Shown: positions 54,399-63,896, counted from the stretch's first letter. The stretch is 64,000 bases of DNA from Bacteroidota bacterium (GCA_016711505.1 JADJSV010000007.1:62001-126000); one strand, 5' to 3'. Made by a program: numbers and translations. Notes: generated by a model not told the origin, from the letters alone.

Positions 54399-56696
54399 AT
54401 GATTAACGAACCGGTAGTATTTGTCATCGATGATGATATAGATGATCAGGAAATTTTTGGAATAGCTCTGGATCGGGCAAGTAAAAATGCAAATTGTGTT
54501 TTTGCAAATGATGGGATTCATGCAATCGAAAAAATAAAGAACGATGATTCATTCATTCCGGATTTTATTTTTCTGGATATGAATATGCCACGTATGGATG
54601 GTTCAGAATGTTTGACTGAATTAAGAAAGATTCCCAGATTAAATCATATACCCGTTTATCTTTATTCAACTTCGCTCGACGCAGTTGGAATAGATAAATC
54701 AAAATCCCTTGGCGCTACTGATTATATCATGAAGCCTTCCAGTATTTTTGAATTGACAGATATTTTGAAAAATATAATCAAGACAAAAGTTTTTACTGCT
54801 TTAATGATTTTCTTCAGTATCTCAATGATTCCACAGATAAGTTCAGGACAAACAGATTCTATTTCAGAGATCAATGCATTGAAAAAGCTTTCAGTTACTG
54901 AATTAATGAATTTGACTGTTACTTCCGTTTCACGAACCCCCGAAAAGTTAACCGATGTTGCATCAGCCGTACAAGTACTTACACGAAAAGATATTATCAG
55001 ATCTACTGCATCCCGATTGCCCGGAGCATTGAGGCTTGTTTCAAATTTGCAAGTTGCACAAGGTGGCTCGCATGATTGGGGAATTTCTTCCCGTGGTTTT
55101 AATGGAGCGCCGATTGCTAGCAGCACTTTAGCAGATAAACTTTTGGTGATGATAGATGGTCGTACTGTTTATACACCATTATTCGGAGGAGTTTACTGGG
55201 ATGTGCAAAATGTATTACTTGAAGATCTCGACCGAATTGAAGTCATCAGTGGTCCGGGTGGAACTCTATGGGGTGCTAATGCAGTAAATGGAGTTGTTAA
55301 TGTTATTTCAAAAGATGCTAAAGAAACGCAGGGAATTTTTGCAAGTGTTGCTTCAGGTACCTTTGCTCCGGGACAGGCTGCTGTTCGTTATGGTTCACAT
55401 GTTGACTCTTCAGTATTCTTCCGGGTCTATGGTCAAAGGTTTGTTGTAGGAAGCAGTAAATTCATTGATGGTACAAGTGCAAGAGATGAATGGCATCTTA
55501 GTCAGGGAGGTTTCAGAATGGATGCAAATCTTTCCAAAAGAAATCATTTGACTGTTCAAGGTGATGTTTATGGCGGTGAAGAAGGTGATACGCTTACTTC
55601 AAATATGAATGGACAAAATGTTCCGGCTCGATTTGGACATACGATTTCTAATACAGCAGACATCTCCGTTCAAATGTATTTCGATAGAGCATATCGTTAT
55701 TTCGGATCTTCGAGAACAAGTTATGTTGTTAATACAGCCGACCTTGAAGCACAACATCGTTTTGTTTTAAAAAATAAACACAGAATGTTATGGGGAATCG
55801 GATACAGGATGCTTGTAGATAATATCAAAGCTCCAAATCCTACTTTTACTCCTGCCAGCAGAACTCTTGATCAGATCAATTTCTATTTACAGGACAGAAT
55901 ATCAATCATAGATGAAAAATTTGATGTCACACTCGGCTCTAAATTTTTGTATAATTATTATACAGGTGTAGAATTACAACCTACAATTCGTTTTGCATGG
56001 CAATTTGTAAATGATAATACATTGTGGGCTGCAGTTTCAAGAGCTGTTCGTACACCAAGCCGGTTTGATACTGATGTTACTTCCTTTACAAGAGTTGAAC
56101 ATGAAAAATATGTGTCAGAAAAAGTTGTAGCAAATGAAATCGGATACAGATTCAGACCAATTCAGCCAATGTCAATTTCTATTTCTACGTATCTGAATTA
56201 CTATACTGATCTTCGTACACTTGACAGCACAGGAAGCCAACTTGCTCCATTTGTTTTTGGGAACAACATGAATGCTACCACATGGGGAGCAGAACTTTCT
56301 GCTACATATATTGCAACTAACTGGTGGAAAATAAAAGTTGGTTACACATACCTGAATAAAAAATTCGAAAAAACATCTCCTTTAGTTCTTCAGAATCATG
56401 AATTGATTGAAGGAATTGACCCTGCTAATCAGTTTTTGATTCATTCGATAATGGATCTGCCAAAGAATTTTCAGTTAGATCTTATAGGCCGCTATGTTGA
56501 TGCACTGCCTGCAGAAAGTGTTACAGGATTACCAACAACCCCGGCCTATTTTGAACTCAACGCCAGAGTTGCATGGGAGTATAAAAATCTGACTATTTCA
56601 GTTAATGGAAATAGCCTGTTATCCGATCATCATACGGAATTTGGAAGAGTTTTAGTTAAAAGAAGTGTTACCGGAAAAGTTATGATTCGTTTCTAA
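54399..56696 (+). CDS. Receiver domain fused to TonB-dependent receptor
   Basis: One uninterrupted 765-residue frame. Residues 1-122 are a complete receiver (D11-D13 pocket, D60 in FLDMNMP, Lys in YIMKPS) closely like the lone receiver at 15236. Residues 123-150 look like a signal peptide (KNIIKTK, then VFTALMIFFSISMI, then a cleavage-like SSGQ). The rest is a plug (VQVLTRKDIIRSTASRLPGA, VISGPGGTLWGANAVNGVVN) and a 22-strand-type barrel ending in Phe (KVMIRF). A cytoplasmic receiver cannot cross with a receptor, so translation may restart at the in-frame TTG at 54765, or the two genes lost their stop. The receptor resembles the BtuB/vitamin B12 branch. Confidence 0.82.
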   Translation: MINEPVVFVIDDDIDDQEIFGIALDRASKNANCVFANDGIHAIEKIKNDDSFIPDFIFLDMNMPRMDGSECLTELRKIPRLNHIPVYLYSTSLDAVGIDKSKSLGATDYIMKPSSIFELTDILKNIIKTKVFTALMIFFSISMIPQISSGQTDSISEINALKKLSVTELMNLTVTSVSRTPEKLTDVASAVQVLTRKDIIRSTASRLPGALRLVSNLQVAQGGSHDWGISSRGFNGAPIASSTLADKLLVMIDGRTVYTPLFGGVYWDVQNVLLEDLDRIEVISGPGGTLWGANAVNGVVNVISKDAKETQGIFASVASGTFAPGQAAVRYGSHVDSSVFFRVYGQRFVVGSSKFIDGTSARDEWHLSQGGFRMDANLSKRNHLTVQGDVYGGEEGDTLTSNMNGQNVPARFGHTISNTADISVQMYFDRAYRYFGSSRTSYVVNTADLEAQHRFVLKNKHRMLWGIGYRMLVDNIKAPNPTFTPASRTLDQINFYLQDRISIIDEKFDVTLGSKFLYNYYTGVELQPTIRFAWQFVNDNTLWAAVSRAVRTPSRFDTDVTSFTRVEHEKYVSEKVVANEIGYRFRPIQPMSISISTYLNYYTDLRTLDSTGSQLAPFVFGNNMNATTWGAELSATYIATNWWKIKVGYTYLNKKFEKTSPLVLQNHELIEGIDPANQFLIHSIMDLPKNFQLDLIGRYVDALPAESVTGLPTTPAYFELNARVAWEYKNLTISVNGNSLLSDHHTEFGRVLVKRSVTGKVMIRF

Positions 56697-56736
56697 TCCT
56701 CATGGAAAAATTTAAATTGGAATTTCCAGTTATTAT

Positions 56737-57258
56737 ATGAAAATCAGAATTCTGTTATTATTTACATTTATGATCTTTTCTTCGTCTGCTCAAAAAGGAG
56801 CAAACAGCGAAGCTAAGATAAAGGCAGTATTTCTGTATAACTTCACACGTTTTGTAGAATGGCCTGCCAGATCTTTTTCAAGTGAAACGGCTCCATTTGT
56901 AATCGGTATTATCGGCGAAGATCCTTTTGGAGCGTATATAGAACAGGCAATCGTAGGAGAAAAAGTTAATTCACATCCAATTGTGATCAGACGTTTCAAT
57001 TCTATTGCTGAAATAGAAGACTGTCATATTCTGTTTGTCAACCTGCATGATGGTGGAATGATCAAACAAGTTGTTGCACATGTATCCGGCAAAAATATTT
57101 TAACAGTCAGCGATGCAAATAACTTCGCAGGTTGGGGTGGGATTATCCGGTTTTATTCCGAGGAAAGCAAAGTAAAGATCGAGATTAATACTACTGCTGC
57201 AAAAGCGGCACAGCTTTCTATTAGTTCGAAATTACTGAGTGTTTCTCAAATTTATTAA
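56737..57258 (+). CDS. YfiR-family periplasmic protein (DUF4154)
   Basis: The 173-residue exported protein (signal ending near SSAQ, residue 19) has the YfiR pattern: AKIKAVFLYNFTRFVEWPA, FVIGIIGEDPFG, and GGIIRFYSEESKVKIEIN. In Pseudomonas, YfiR binds and restrains the CHASE8-type membrane sensor YfiN. Here a CHASE8-like kinase begins 3 nt downstream, suggesting a similar periplasmic restraint. It is co-transcribed with the TonB-receptor gene 40 nt upstream. Confidence 0.85.
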   Translation: MKIRILLLFTFMIFSSSAQKGANSEAKIKAVFLYNFTRFVEWPARSFSSETAPFVIGIIGEDPFGAYIEQAIVGEKVNSHPIVIRRFNSIAEIEDCHILFVNLHDGGMIKQVVAHVSGKNILTVSDANNFAGWGGIIRFYSEESKVKIEINTTAAKAAQLSISSKLLSVSQIY

Positions 57259-57261
57259 ACC

Positions 57262-59142
57262 ATGAAGTTGCGTGATATACCCATTCAAAGAAAGATAATG
57301 ACCGTGATTCTCATCACGTGTGCAATTGTCCTGACATTGATGTGTTCTGCATATATGGTTTTTGAGTACATATCTTTCAGAAATGTTACCAAAGTACATG
57401 TTTCAACTATTGCTGCTGTAGTTGCTTCAAACAGTTCTGCTGCACTTGCATTTGATAGCCAAAAAGACGGAGTAGATATCCTGAGTGCATTAAGTGAAGA
57501 GAAACACATTGTTGCAGCATCACTTTATAAAAGTGACGGAAAAATATTTGCAAAGTTTCCTGTTTATATTCAGGATTCCTCAGTACCATCTTCTCCCGGC
57601 GAAGCCGGATTTTATTTTTCAAAAGGTTTTCTGGAAGGCTTTCAACCGGTAGTACAGAATGGGAAAATTCTGGGAATGCTTTACCTCAAATCAGATATGC
57701 AGGGACTGTATGAACAACTTCGGCACTTTGCTGCAATTGCTTTTTTTCTGATTGCCTCTTCTTTATTAATAGCGTATTTTCTTTCTCACATCCTGCAAAA
57801 ATCTATTTCTCAACCAATATTACAATTAGAAGAAACTGCCAGACGCATCTCTGAAAAAGGTGATTACAGTGTCCGTGCAAAGAAACATGGTAATGATGAG
57901 CTTGGAGCATTAACAAATGCTTTTAATTTTATGCTCTCCCAGATAGAAGTTCAAAACAAAGAAATTCTTTCTTTCAATCATACGTTGGAACGAACGGTGG
58001 AAGAAAGAACACTCGAATTAGTGGAAGCAAACTCAGTTCTACGGCAACAAAAAGAATTTGTTGAAACAATTATTAATTCATCTGTCGATATAATTGGTGT
58101 GTTTGATGCACACTTGAATTATGTCATGATAAATAAACGTGTTGGTGATTTCGATGAATACAAGAGAGATGAAATTGTCGGAAAAAACATTCTGGAAGTT
58201 TTTCCTGATCTTTCCGATTCAGCCATGTATAAAAATCTGCAAATGGCATTGAAAGGAGAGATAGTACATGATAAGAAATATAAATCTCCAATTGTTAACA
58301 GATATTTTGAGAATTATTATATTCCTTTAATGAATGAGTTGAATGAAGTGTACGGAGTTTTGGTCATTGGACATGATATTTCAGATATCATGGAAGCAAA
58401 TGAAAAACTTGAAAGTGTAAATAGTGCACTTGTAAAATCTAATCAGGATCTTGAACAATTCGCATATATTGCCAGTCATGATTTGCAGGAACCTTTAAGA
58501 AAGATTCAGACTTTTTCTCAATTGATTATTCATGATCGCGATAATACGGAAATGGTCAGCAGGTATCTTGAGAAAATAAACTCCTCTGCTAACCGGATGC
58601 AACAATTGATTCAGGAAGTTTTAAATTTCTCCAGAATCAGCAGGGCAGAAGAGGCATTTGTTCCTGTTGACTTAAATAAAACTATAGAAAGCCTTCTGAT
58701 AGATTTTGAATTATTGATCCGGGAAAAAAAGGCAACGATAAATTTTTCGGGATTGCCTGTAATAAGAGGTATTCCACTTCAACTGTCACAATTGTTTTCA
58801 AATCTGATGAGTAATAGTTTAAAATACACAGAACGCGACCCGCTTATTACAATTTCCTGTCGTGATATTACTTCTGAAGAACTGAACTCATATCCGGATC
58901 TGAATCAGAATAGTTCATACATATGTATTTCCGTTGAAGACAATGGAATAGGGTTTGACCCGCAATTCAATGAAAAGATATTTTCTATTTTCCAAAGGTT
59001 GCACGACAAGCAATCTTATTCAGGCACAGGAATCGGTCTTGCCCTATGTAAAAAAATTGTCGAAAATCATGGCGGAAAAATCGAAGGACATGGTAAAGTA
59101 AATAATGGTTCGCGGTTCAATGTGATCTTGCCGGTGAGGTAG
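57262..59142 (+). CDS. CHASE8-like membrane histidine kinase
   Basis: This 626-residue kinase has two membrane helices (about residues 14-36 and 158-178) around a periplasmic CHASE8-like domain (SNSSAALAFDSQKDGVDILS). HAMP (LEETARRISEKGDYSVRAKK, GALTNAFN) and PAS (SSVDIIGVFDAHLNY) follow, then HisKA (ASHDLQEPLRKI) and HATPase (SNSLKYT, EDNGIGFD, GTGIGLALCKK). Its sensor looks YfiN-like but its output is a kinase instead of a diguanylate cyclase. The upstream YfiR is the likely input regulator. Confidence 0.92.
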   Translation: MKLRDIPIQRKIMTVILITCAIVLTLMCSAYMVFEYISFRNVTKVHVSTIAAVVASNSSAALAFDSQKDGVDILSALSEEKHIVAASLYKSDGKIFAKFPVYIQDSSVPSSPGEAGFYFSKGFLEGFQPVVQNGKILGMLYLKSDMQGLYEQLRHFAAIAFFLIASSLLIAYFLSHILQKSISQPILQLEETARRISEKGDYSVRAKKHGNDELGALTNAFNFMLSQIEVQNKEILSFNHTLERTVEERTLELVEANSVLRQQKEFVETIINSSVDIIGVFDAHLNYVMINKRVGDFDEYKRDEIVGKNILEVFPDLSDSAMYKNLQMALKGEIVHDKKYKSPIVNRYFENYYIPLMNELNEVYGVLVIGHDISDIMEANEKLESVNSALVKSNQDLEQFAYIASHDLQEPLRKIQTFSQLIIHDRDNTEMVSRYLEKINSSANRMQQLIQEVLNFSRISRAEEAFVPVDLNKTIESLLIDFELLIREKKATINFSGLPVIRGIPLQLSQLFSNLMSNSLKYTERDPLITISCRDITSEELNSYPDLNQNSSYICISVEDNGIGFDPQFNEKIFSIFQRLHDKQSYSGTGIGLALCKKIVENHGGKIEGHGKVNNGSRFNVILPVR

Positions 59143-59160
59143 GTTTTATTACTTAAAACT

Positions 59161-59202
59161 TACTCTTACTCTTACTCTTACTCTTACTCTTACTCTTACT
59201 CT
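59161..59202. repeat. Hexanucleotide microsatellite (TACTCT)7
   Basis: Seven perfect TACTCT copies in the gap 59143-59461. The rest of that gap is low-complexity A/C/T-rich DNA with short GTGTGAAGTGTG words and no gene. Confidence 0.92.
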
Positions 59203-59461
59203 TAAACAAACTCACCACACTCACATTCTCCACTATGTAAGTTTGAGTGTGAAGTGTGTTCGTTCTGTAGAGTTTGTGAGTTAGTGTTTTAGAGGAAGTA
59301 ATTTCTTGGATGATTTAGTTTAAGTTTAGGTTTAAGATATAAGTCAAAAGACAACCACCCACCAATCACCCCTAATTCACCCTGAAATTTGGCCTATTAG
59401 TCAAATTCCGGTATTGCGTGTTGATATTTCCGTTACTTTCATACTGAAAAATTCTCTCTCC

Positions 59462-60472
59462 ATGAAAGCACCATTACATTGTACTATTGTCCTTTTGTTT
59501 GTTTCCGCTTTGGCCTTTGGTCAACGGACTGCGAATATTGCATTTTCCGGTGGTGTGACTAACTACACAGGTGATCTTGGAAATGAAAAGATTTTTCCTT
59601 TTTCCTCAGCAAATTCCGGTGCCGCTATAACCTTGCGGAACTTTTTGAATAATCCAAAGAGATCGAAAAATCTTTATCCTTCCTTTGATGCTCAATTAAG
59701 ATTAAGCTGGCATCGCTTACAGTACGATGAATCAACTCCCATCGGCGATAAGAAAGGTACTCAGTTAAGAAATTACCTGCGTGGTATAAATTTCAGAAAT
59801 GATCTTTTCGGAACAGAAATGGATTTCACTTATAACGTTTATATAAACCGTTATGCTCCTCTTTCAAAACCACGGTTCAGCTTATTTGTTTCTGCAGGCG
59901 TGGGTGTATTTTATGGTAAACCGGTTGCAGACCTCTTCAATGGTGATGTTGCAATGGAAAACAGATATTATTACTGGAAAGATGGTTCTATTCGTGACGT
60001 AAAAGAAAACGATAAACAAATCGGAAATGTGATCGAGAAAGATGGTAAATATGAAACAGATCTTCAGCAATGGATGACTGAAGGGCAAGGCTACAATAAA
60101 GAAGCGAATTCACAACCACCATATAGTAACTGGAACATTGGTTTCCCTTTAGGTGGCGGAATCAGATACAGCTTCAACAAAAGCCTGACACTTTCTGCTG
60201 AATTGAACTGGTATTTATTTCTTTCAGATTATCTGGATGATGTTAGTGGACGATATGCCACTTACGAAGAACTAAAAGCTTCCTTCCCTGACGCAACTGA
60301 ATACGAACTTGCGAAATACATTTCTGATCCTACCGGTTATGGTACGAACGGTGTAATTGGTCCTATCACAAGTATTCGTGGTAACCCGACCCGGAAAGAT
60401 TCTTTTACTTATCTCAGTCTTGAAATGGCTTATAAATTTACATGGCAGAAAAAAGGAATTTATGGACAGTAA
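59462..60472 (+). CDS. Outer-membrane protein, DUF6089/PorG-like
   Basis: I start at the ATG at 59462, which begins a signal peptide ending near LAFGQ (residue 21). The 336-residue product opens with NIAFSGGVTNYTGDLGNEK, the PorG/DUF6089 start. Strands and a long polar insert (residues 155-225) with YYYWKDGSIRD follow, and it ends MAYKFTWQKK. PorG works in the type IX secretion system; this assignment is tentative. The window's T9SS substrate (50148) makes it plausible. Confidence 0.65.
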   Translation: MKAPLHCTIVLLFVSALAFGQRTANIAFSGGVTNYTGDLGNEKIFPFSSANSGAAITLRNFLNNPKRSKNLYPSFDAQLRLSWHRLQYDESTPIGDKKGTQLRNYLRGINFRNDLFGTEMDFTYNVYINRYAPLSKPRFSLFVSAGVGVFYGKPVADLFNGDVAMENRYYYWKDGSIRDVKENDKQIGNVIEKDGKYETDLQQWMTEGQGYNKEANSQPPYSNWNIGFPLGGGIRYSFNKSLTLSAELNWYLFLSDYLDDVSGRYATYEELKASFPDATEYELAKYISDPTGYGTNGVIGPITSIRGNPTRKDSFTYLSLEMAYKFTWQKKGIYGQ

Positions 60473-60499
60473 TTAACGTGTAAAAGTGAAAAACGAAAA

Positions 60500-60594
60500 G
60501 TGAAGAGTGAAAAGTGGTCGTCTGGAAAAAGTTTCCAAACGACCACTTTTCACTCTTCACTTTTCACTTTTCACTCTTCACTTTTCACTCTTCA
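60500..60594. terminator. Very long hairpin plus TTTTCACTCTTCAC repeats
   Basis: Arms 60500-60528 and 60532-60560 pair over 29 bp with one mismatch and a 3-nt loop. Tandem TTTTCACTCTTCAC-type words continue to 60594. It lies between convergent genes, so it is probably a bidirectional terminator, far longer than needed. Confidence 0.75.
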
Positions 60595-61626
60595 CTATTT
60601 ATCCTGTATCCCCAGCACCTTCATCAACTCATCCAGCTTCGGCGAAAGTATAATTTCAGTTCGTCTGTTCTTTTTGCGCGCCTCAGCTGTATTTGCCGGA
60701 TCGATCGGGAAATAAGGCCCTTTTCCACTAGCAACAATTCTGGTCGGATCAATAGATGCATCTTTTAAAAGAATTTTTGCAACTGCGGTTGCACGTAATA
60801 CACTCAGCTCCCAGTTGTCTTTCGCTCCACTTGCTAAAACTCCGTTGATCGGAACATTATCAGTATGTCCTTCTACAACGATACTGATATCCTTCTTTGT
60901 TCCTAAAAGTTTCGCCAGATCTTTTAAAGCATCTGTTCCTGCTTTCTCGACGTTGGTACTTCCGGAAGCAAATAAGAGGCGTTCTTCCATTGATACGTAT
61001 ACCTGGCCATTCTTTCTGTAGACTGATAATCCATTATTTTCATAGCCAAGCAAAGCATCACTTACTGCTTTCTTCAAACTATTCACAGTACTATCAGTTC
61101 TGTTTAAGATTCCTTCCAGTTCGTCAACTCTTGCTTGCTTTTCTTTTATTCCTGTACGTAATTCAGCAAGATTTTTTTCCCTCTCATTCAATGCAAGAGA
61201 ATCTTTTTTCATACGATCTTCTCTGCGTTGTAATTCATCGCGGGTAGAATTCAATTCTCCAATAAGCTTGCGGGTTTCTTCAGTATTTCCGGCTAAAAGT
61301 TTTTCATTGTTGAATAAAAGTTTGTCGTACGATTTATTCAATTCACCATACAAAGAAGTTAACCGATGATAGGCATTCCCCATATCGGTTGTATCTTTTA
61401 CAAGCTGAACGAGATTTTTCTGCATCTCAGCACCGGAAACTTTCATCTCCGTATTTTCTGTTACTAATTGTTGATTGTCTGTCCGGAGTTTTTTATTTTC
61501 GTCCTGACATGTTTGTTCTTTTCTCTGCAGATCTTCAAATTTTTTGGCCGGAATACATGAATAGATTCCGGTAATCATCAGACTGAATGCAAGAAAACCT
61601 GCGTATTTGCTCATTATTTTTTTCAT
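60595..61626 (-). CDS. OmpA-family coiled-coil lipoprotein
   Basis: The 343-residue lipoprotein has a lipobox at Cys24 (IYSC). A long coiled coil follows (about residues 35-185: DENKKLRTDNQQLVTENTEM, RDELQRREDRMKKDSLALNE), then an OmpA C-terminal peptidoglycan-binding domain (residues 220-335: VVEGHTDNVPI, DNWELSVLRATAV, NRRTEIIL). It should tether the outer membrane to peptidoglycan. It is typical for the family, and the start (MKKIMSKY) is unambiguous. Confidence 0.92.
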   Translation of the reverse strand: MKKIMSKYAGFLAFSLMITGIYSCIPAKKFEDLQRKEQTCQDENKKLRTDNQQLVTENTEMKVSGAEMQKNLVQLVKDTTDMGNAYHRLTSLYGELNKSYDKLLFNNEKLLAGNTEETRKLIGELNSTRDELQRREDRMKKDSLALNEREKNLAELRTGIKEKQARVDELEGILNRTDSTVNSLKKAVSDALLGYENNGLSVYRKNGQVYVSMEERLLFASGSTNVEKAGTDALKDLAKLLGTKKDISIVVEGHTDNVPINGVLASGAKDNWELSVLRATAVAKILLKDASIDPTRIVASGKGPYFPIDPANTAEARKKNRRTEIILSPKLDELMKVLGIQDK

Positions 61627-61786
61627 TAGGACTTATATTAGATGTTGTACTGTTCGTTTTTGCTAAGTTACCATTAATAAAAGGGTGCAAAAACTCATTC
61701 AGTTGAGAATTTTCAACAATTTATAGAACATTATTCTCAAAAGTTCGTTTTTATATATGGCTTTCATCCTCTAAATCAAAGCAGTT

Positions 61787-62497
61787 ATGGAATTTCTTAA
61801 TAAGAACTGGATCACTGAAAATCGAATCGATTTTGAATATAAGAAATACATGCTCCTGGCATACTTGCAGCATGTGTCCGAGAATTTCACAGATAAAAGA
61901 CTTTATCCATATCTGAGTGATCTGGTAGAGCATTATCGAAATTTGAAAGTGCTTCAGGAAAACAAGCATCAGTTGTACAATATGTTTCCGGAACGACTGT
62001 TAGGTACCGATCTTGAACATTTCAATCTGATCTATGAGAAAATGGTGGGCGATGATGCAATTATGTCAGAGATCGAAAGTATTCTGGATTTCTCCATTCC
62101 GAAAATGGAAGATTATTTACGGGAAGGAAAAAAGATCTATGATTTTATCGAAGACAGAATGAAAATTTATCCTGTCGGTTTGATGCCTTTGAATTCTGAA
62201 TTTGGTTATGTCTTCCTGAAAGAAGTACATTCTACAGAAACAAAAGTCTATGAATATCAGGTTACCATTTTCGAAAATCCATCCGAGAAATTCAGAGGAG
62301 TTCACTTTTCATTTTTGACAGTTTATGAAAAGTCTATTATGAATACTTTCGAAGCAATAAAGTCTGATCTCATCTCGTTCAATAAAAAGTTTCCGAACCC
62401 GGCAACATTTGTAATCGAAACGGAACTTTCAATACCATTCGAAGAAACTTTTCTTCCTTTAGCTAAAAGGACATTGGTAAAAAGACTGGCGAGTTAA
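61787..62497 (+). CDS. Hypothetical helical protein
   Basis: This 236-residue soluble protein has a helical N-terminal two-thirds (YKKYMLLAYLQHVSENFTDK, LYPYLSDLVEHYRNLKVLQE) and a beta-rich C-terminal part (KVYEYQVTIFENPSEKFRGV, ATFVIETELSIPFEETFLP). There is no signal peptide, membrane helix or known motif. I suspect a conserved Bacteroidota family but cannot name it. It is convergent with the cardiolipin synthase gene, only 5 nt apart. Confidence 0.6.
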   Translation: MEFLNKNWITENRIDFEYKKYMLLAYLQHVSENFTDKRLYPYLSDLVEHYRNLKVLQENKHQLYNMFPERLLGTDLEHFNLIYEKMVGDDAIMSEIESILDFSIPKMEDYLREGKKIYDFIEDRMKIYPVGLMPLNSEFGYVFLKEVHSTETKVYEYQVTIFENPSEKFRGVHFSFLTVYEKSIMNTFEAIKSDLISFNKKFPNPATFVIETELSIPFEETFLPLAKRTLVKRLAS

Positions 62498-62502
62498 AAT
62501 TT

Positions 62503-63684
62503 TCAGAAATCCTTTTCGTGTTTGCCTGCAAGAACAACAGAAAGGACAAACATAATTTTCACAAACCGATAAGCTGCCCATGATTTAAAACGGGTAAAAA
62601 TATTTCTTCTTAATAACATTGCTTTTAGTGTGATCTCAGTGCTTTCGTTCGCAAGTATGTGTCGGATATGGGCTCCCAGACTTTCTGAAAACCGGGAATT
62701 ATTTATATCCAGATTCAATTCGATGTTGCTATACGTGCTCAGATTATTCAGATCATAAGAACCGATGGATGTCCACTTTTCATCTCTTATCAATACTTTT
62801 CCATGAACGTTGGAAGGTTTATATTCATAAACACGAATTCCATTCGTTGTAAGCCAGCTATAAAGATAGCGTCTTGCATTTACCATGATACCGACATCAG
62901 ATTTTTCAGCTACCAGAACACACACATCAACACCTTTTCGAACAGCATTCCGAAGAAGTCTGCGTGTTCGTCCACCCGGAAGAAAGTATCCGCCAACAAT
63001 GAGCAAAGATTTTTCCGCATGTCTGATCGCCTGACGGTAGGAAATTGCAATTTCATTCTGATTGCGAATAAAATCATTTCTTCTTACTCTTACTGATACA
63101 GAATAATCAGATTTTTCAGGAAGATTTTCAATGCCCTTTTTCTTTGGAAAGCTGACCGATTTCCATCTCTTGCGACAGATCATCTCGAGTCTCAAACTGA
63201 TTCTCCCTTTGACTATAACAGCAAAGTCGAGCCAGGCCGGCATCTTTGATGTACCTGCATAATGATCAGAAATATTTATACCACCTACAACCGATATGGA
63301 ACTGTCTACAACAAGAACCTTCCTGTGTAGCCGCCTGGATATGTGAAAGCGACCACTTGAAAATATTTCGCCATACCGTTTTATGTTGATGCCGGCATTT
63401 TCCAGAGTTTTCTGAAAGGCCGCACCCATTCCTTGCGACCCATATGCATCAATGAGGATGTAAATTTTTACACCTCTGTTTGCAGCACTGATCAGTGCAT
63501 CACCAATTTTTTTTCCTGTCTTGTCATCATTGAAAATATAGGTTTGCAGGTGAATCTCCTCTGCAGCGGAATTGATGATCTGTACCAGATTATCATAATA
63601 CTCTTTCCCACTCTGAACCCATTCAATTGAATGATTGGGTGTATACGGCTTATTAAAATTTCTCCGGATCGATCGGCTTTTCAT
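62503..63684 (-). CDS. cls: Phospholipase D-type cardiolipin synthase
   Basis: I use the ATG at 63684; a TTG 21 nt upstream is possible. The 393-residue protein has two HKD motifs (HRKVLVVD near residue 127 and HGKVLIRD near 298), with NISDHYAG and SYDLNNLS after them, as in bacterial cardiolipin synthases. It has a C-terminal membrane-associated segment (RFVKIMFVLSVVLAG). It joins two phosphatidylglycerols into cardiolipin in the inner membrane. No N-terminal membrane helices are seen, as in the shorter ClsB-type forms. Confidence 0.9.
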   Translation of the reverse strand: MKSRSIRRNFNKPYTPNHSIEWVQSGKEYYDNLVQIINSAAEEIHLQTYIFNDDKTGKKIGDALISAANRGVKIYILIDAYGSQGMGAAFQKTLENAGINIKRYGEIFSSGRFHISRRLHRKVLVVDSSISVVGGINISDHYAGTSKMPAWLDFAVIVKGRISLRLEMICRKRWKSVSFPKKKGIENLPEKSDYSVSVRVRRNDFIRNQNEIAISYRQAIRHAEKSLLIVGGYFLPGGRTRRLLRNAVRKGVDVCVLVAEKSDVGIMVNARRYLYSWLTTNGIRVYEYKPSNVHGKVLIRDEKWTSIGSYDLNNLSTYSNIELNLDINNSRFSESLGAHIRHILANESTEITLKAMLLRRNIFTRFKSWAAYRFVKIMFVLSVVLAGKHEKDF

Positions 63685-63875
63685 ATAGTGATTAAGATAC
63701 CCCAAAGGTAGACTAACAAATGCATATTAATGAAAATCATACCCGCTTTCCGCCGTATTAGTTTTGATTGAATCGTATAGTTCCAAAAGAAATTCAACAA
63801 TTTGATTCTAACATGAAAAGGCCCTTTTTAAGCCATAAATAAATTTTTTAACTTCAAAAAAATACTACATTTGTA

Positions 63876-63883
63876 TGGTTTTC
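63876..63883 (+). promoter_or_regulatory. Bacteroidota housekeeping -7 box (TACATTTG)
   Basis: TACATTTG matches the TAnnTTTG -7 element of the Bacteroidota primary sigma factor, 14 nt before the ATG at 63897. The -33 TTG element is not obvious. It contrasts clearly with the TGGCAY-N5-TTTN sites. Confidence 0.6.
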
Positions 63884-63896
63884 ACCCCAAATTATT

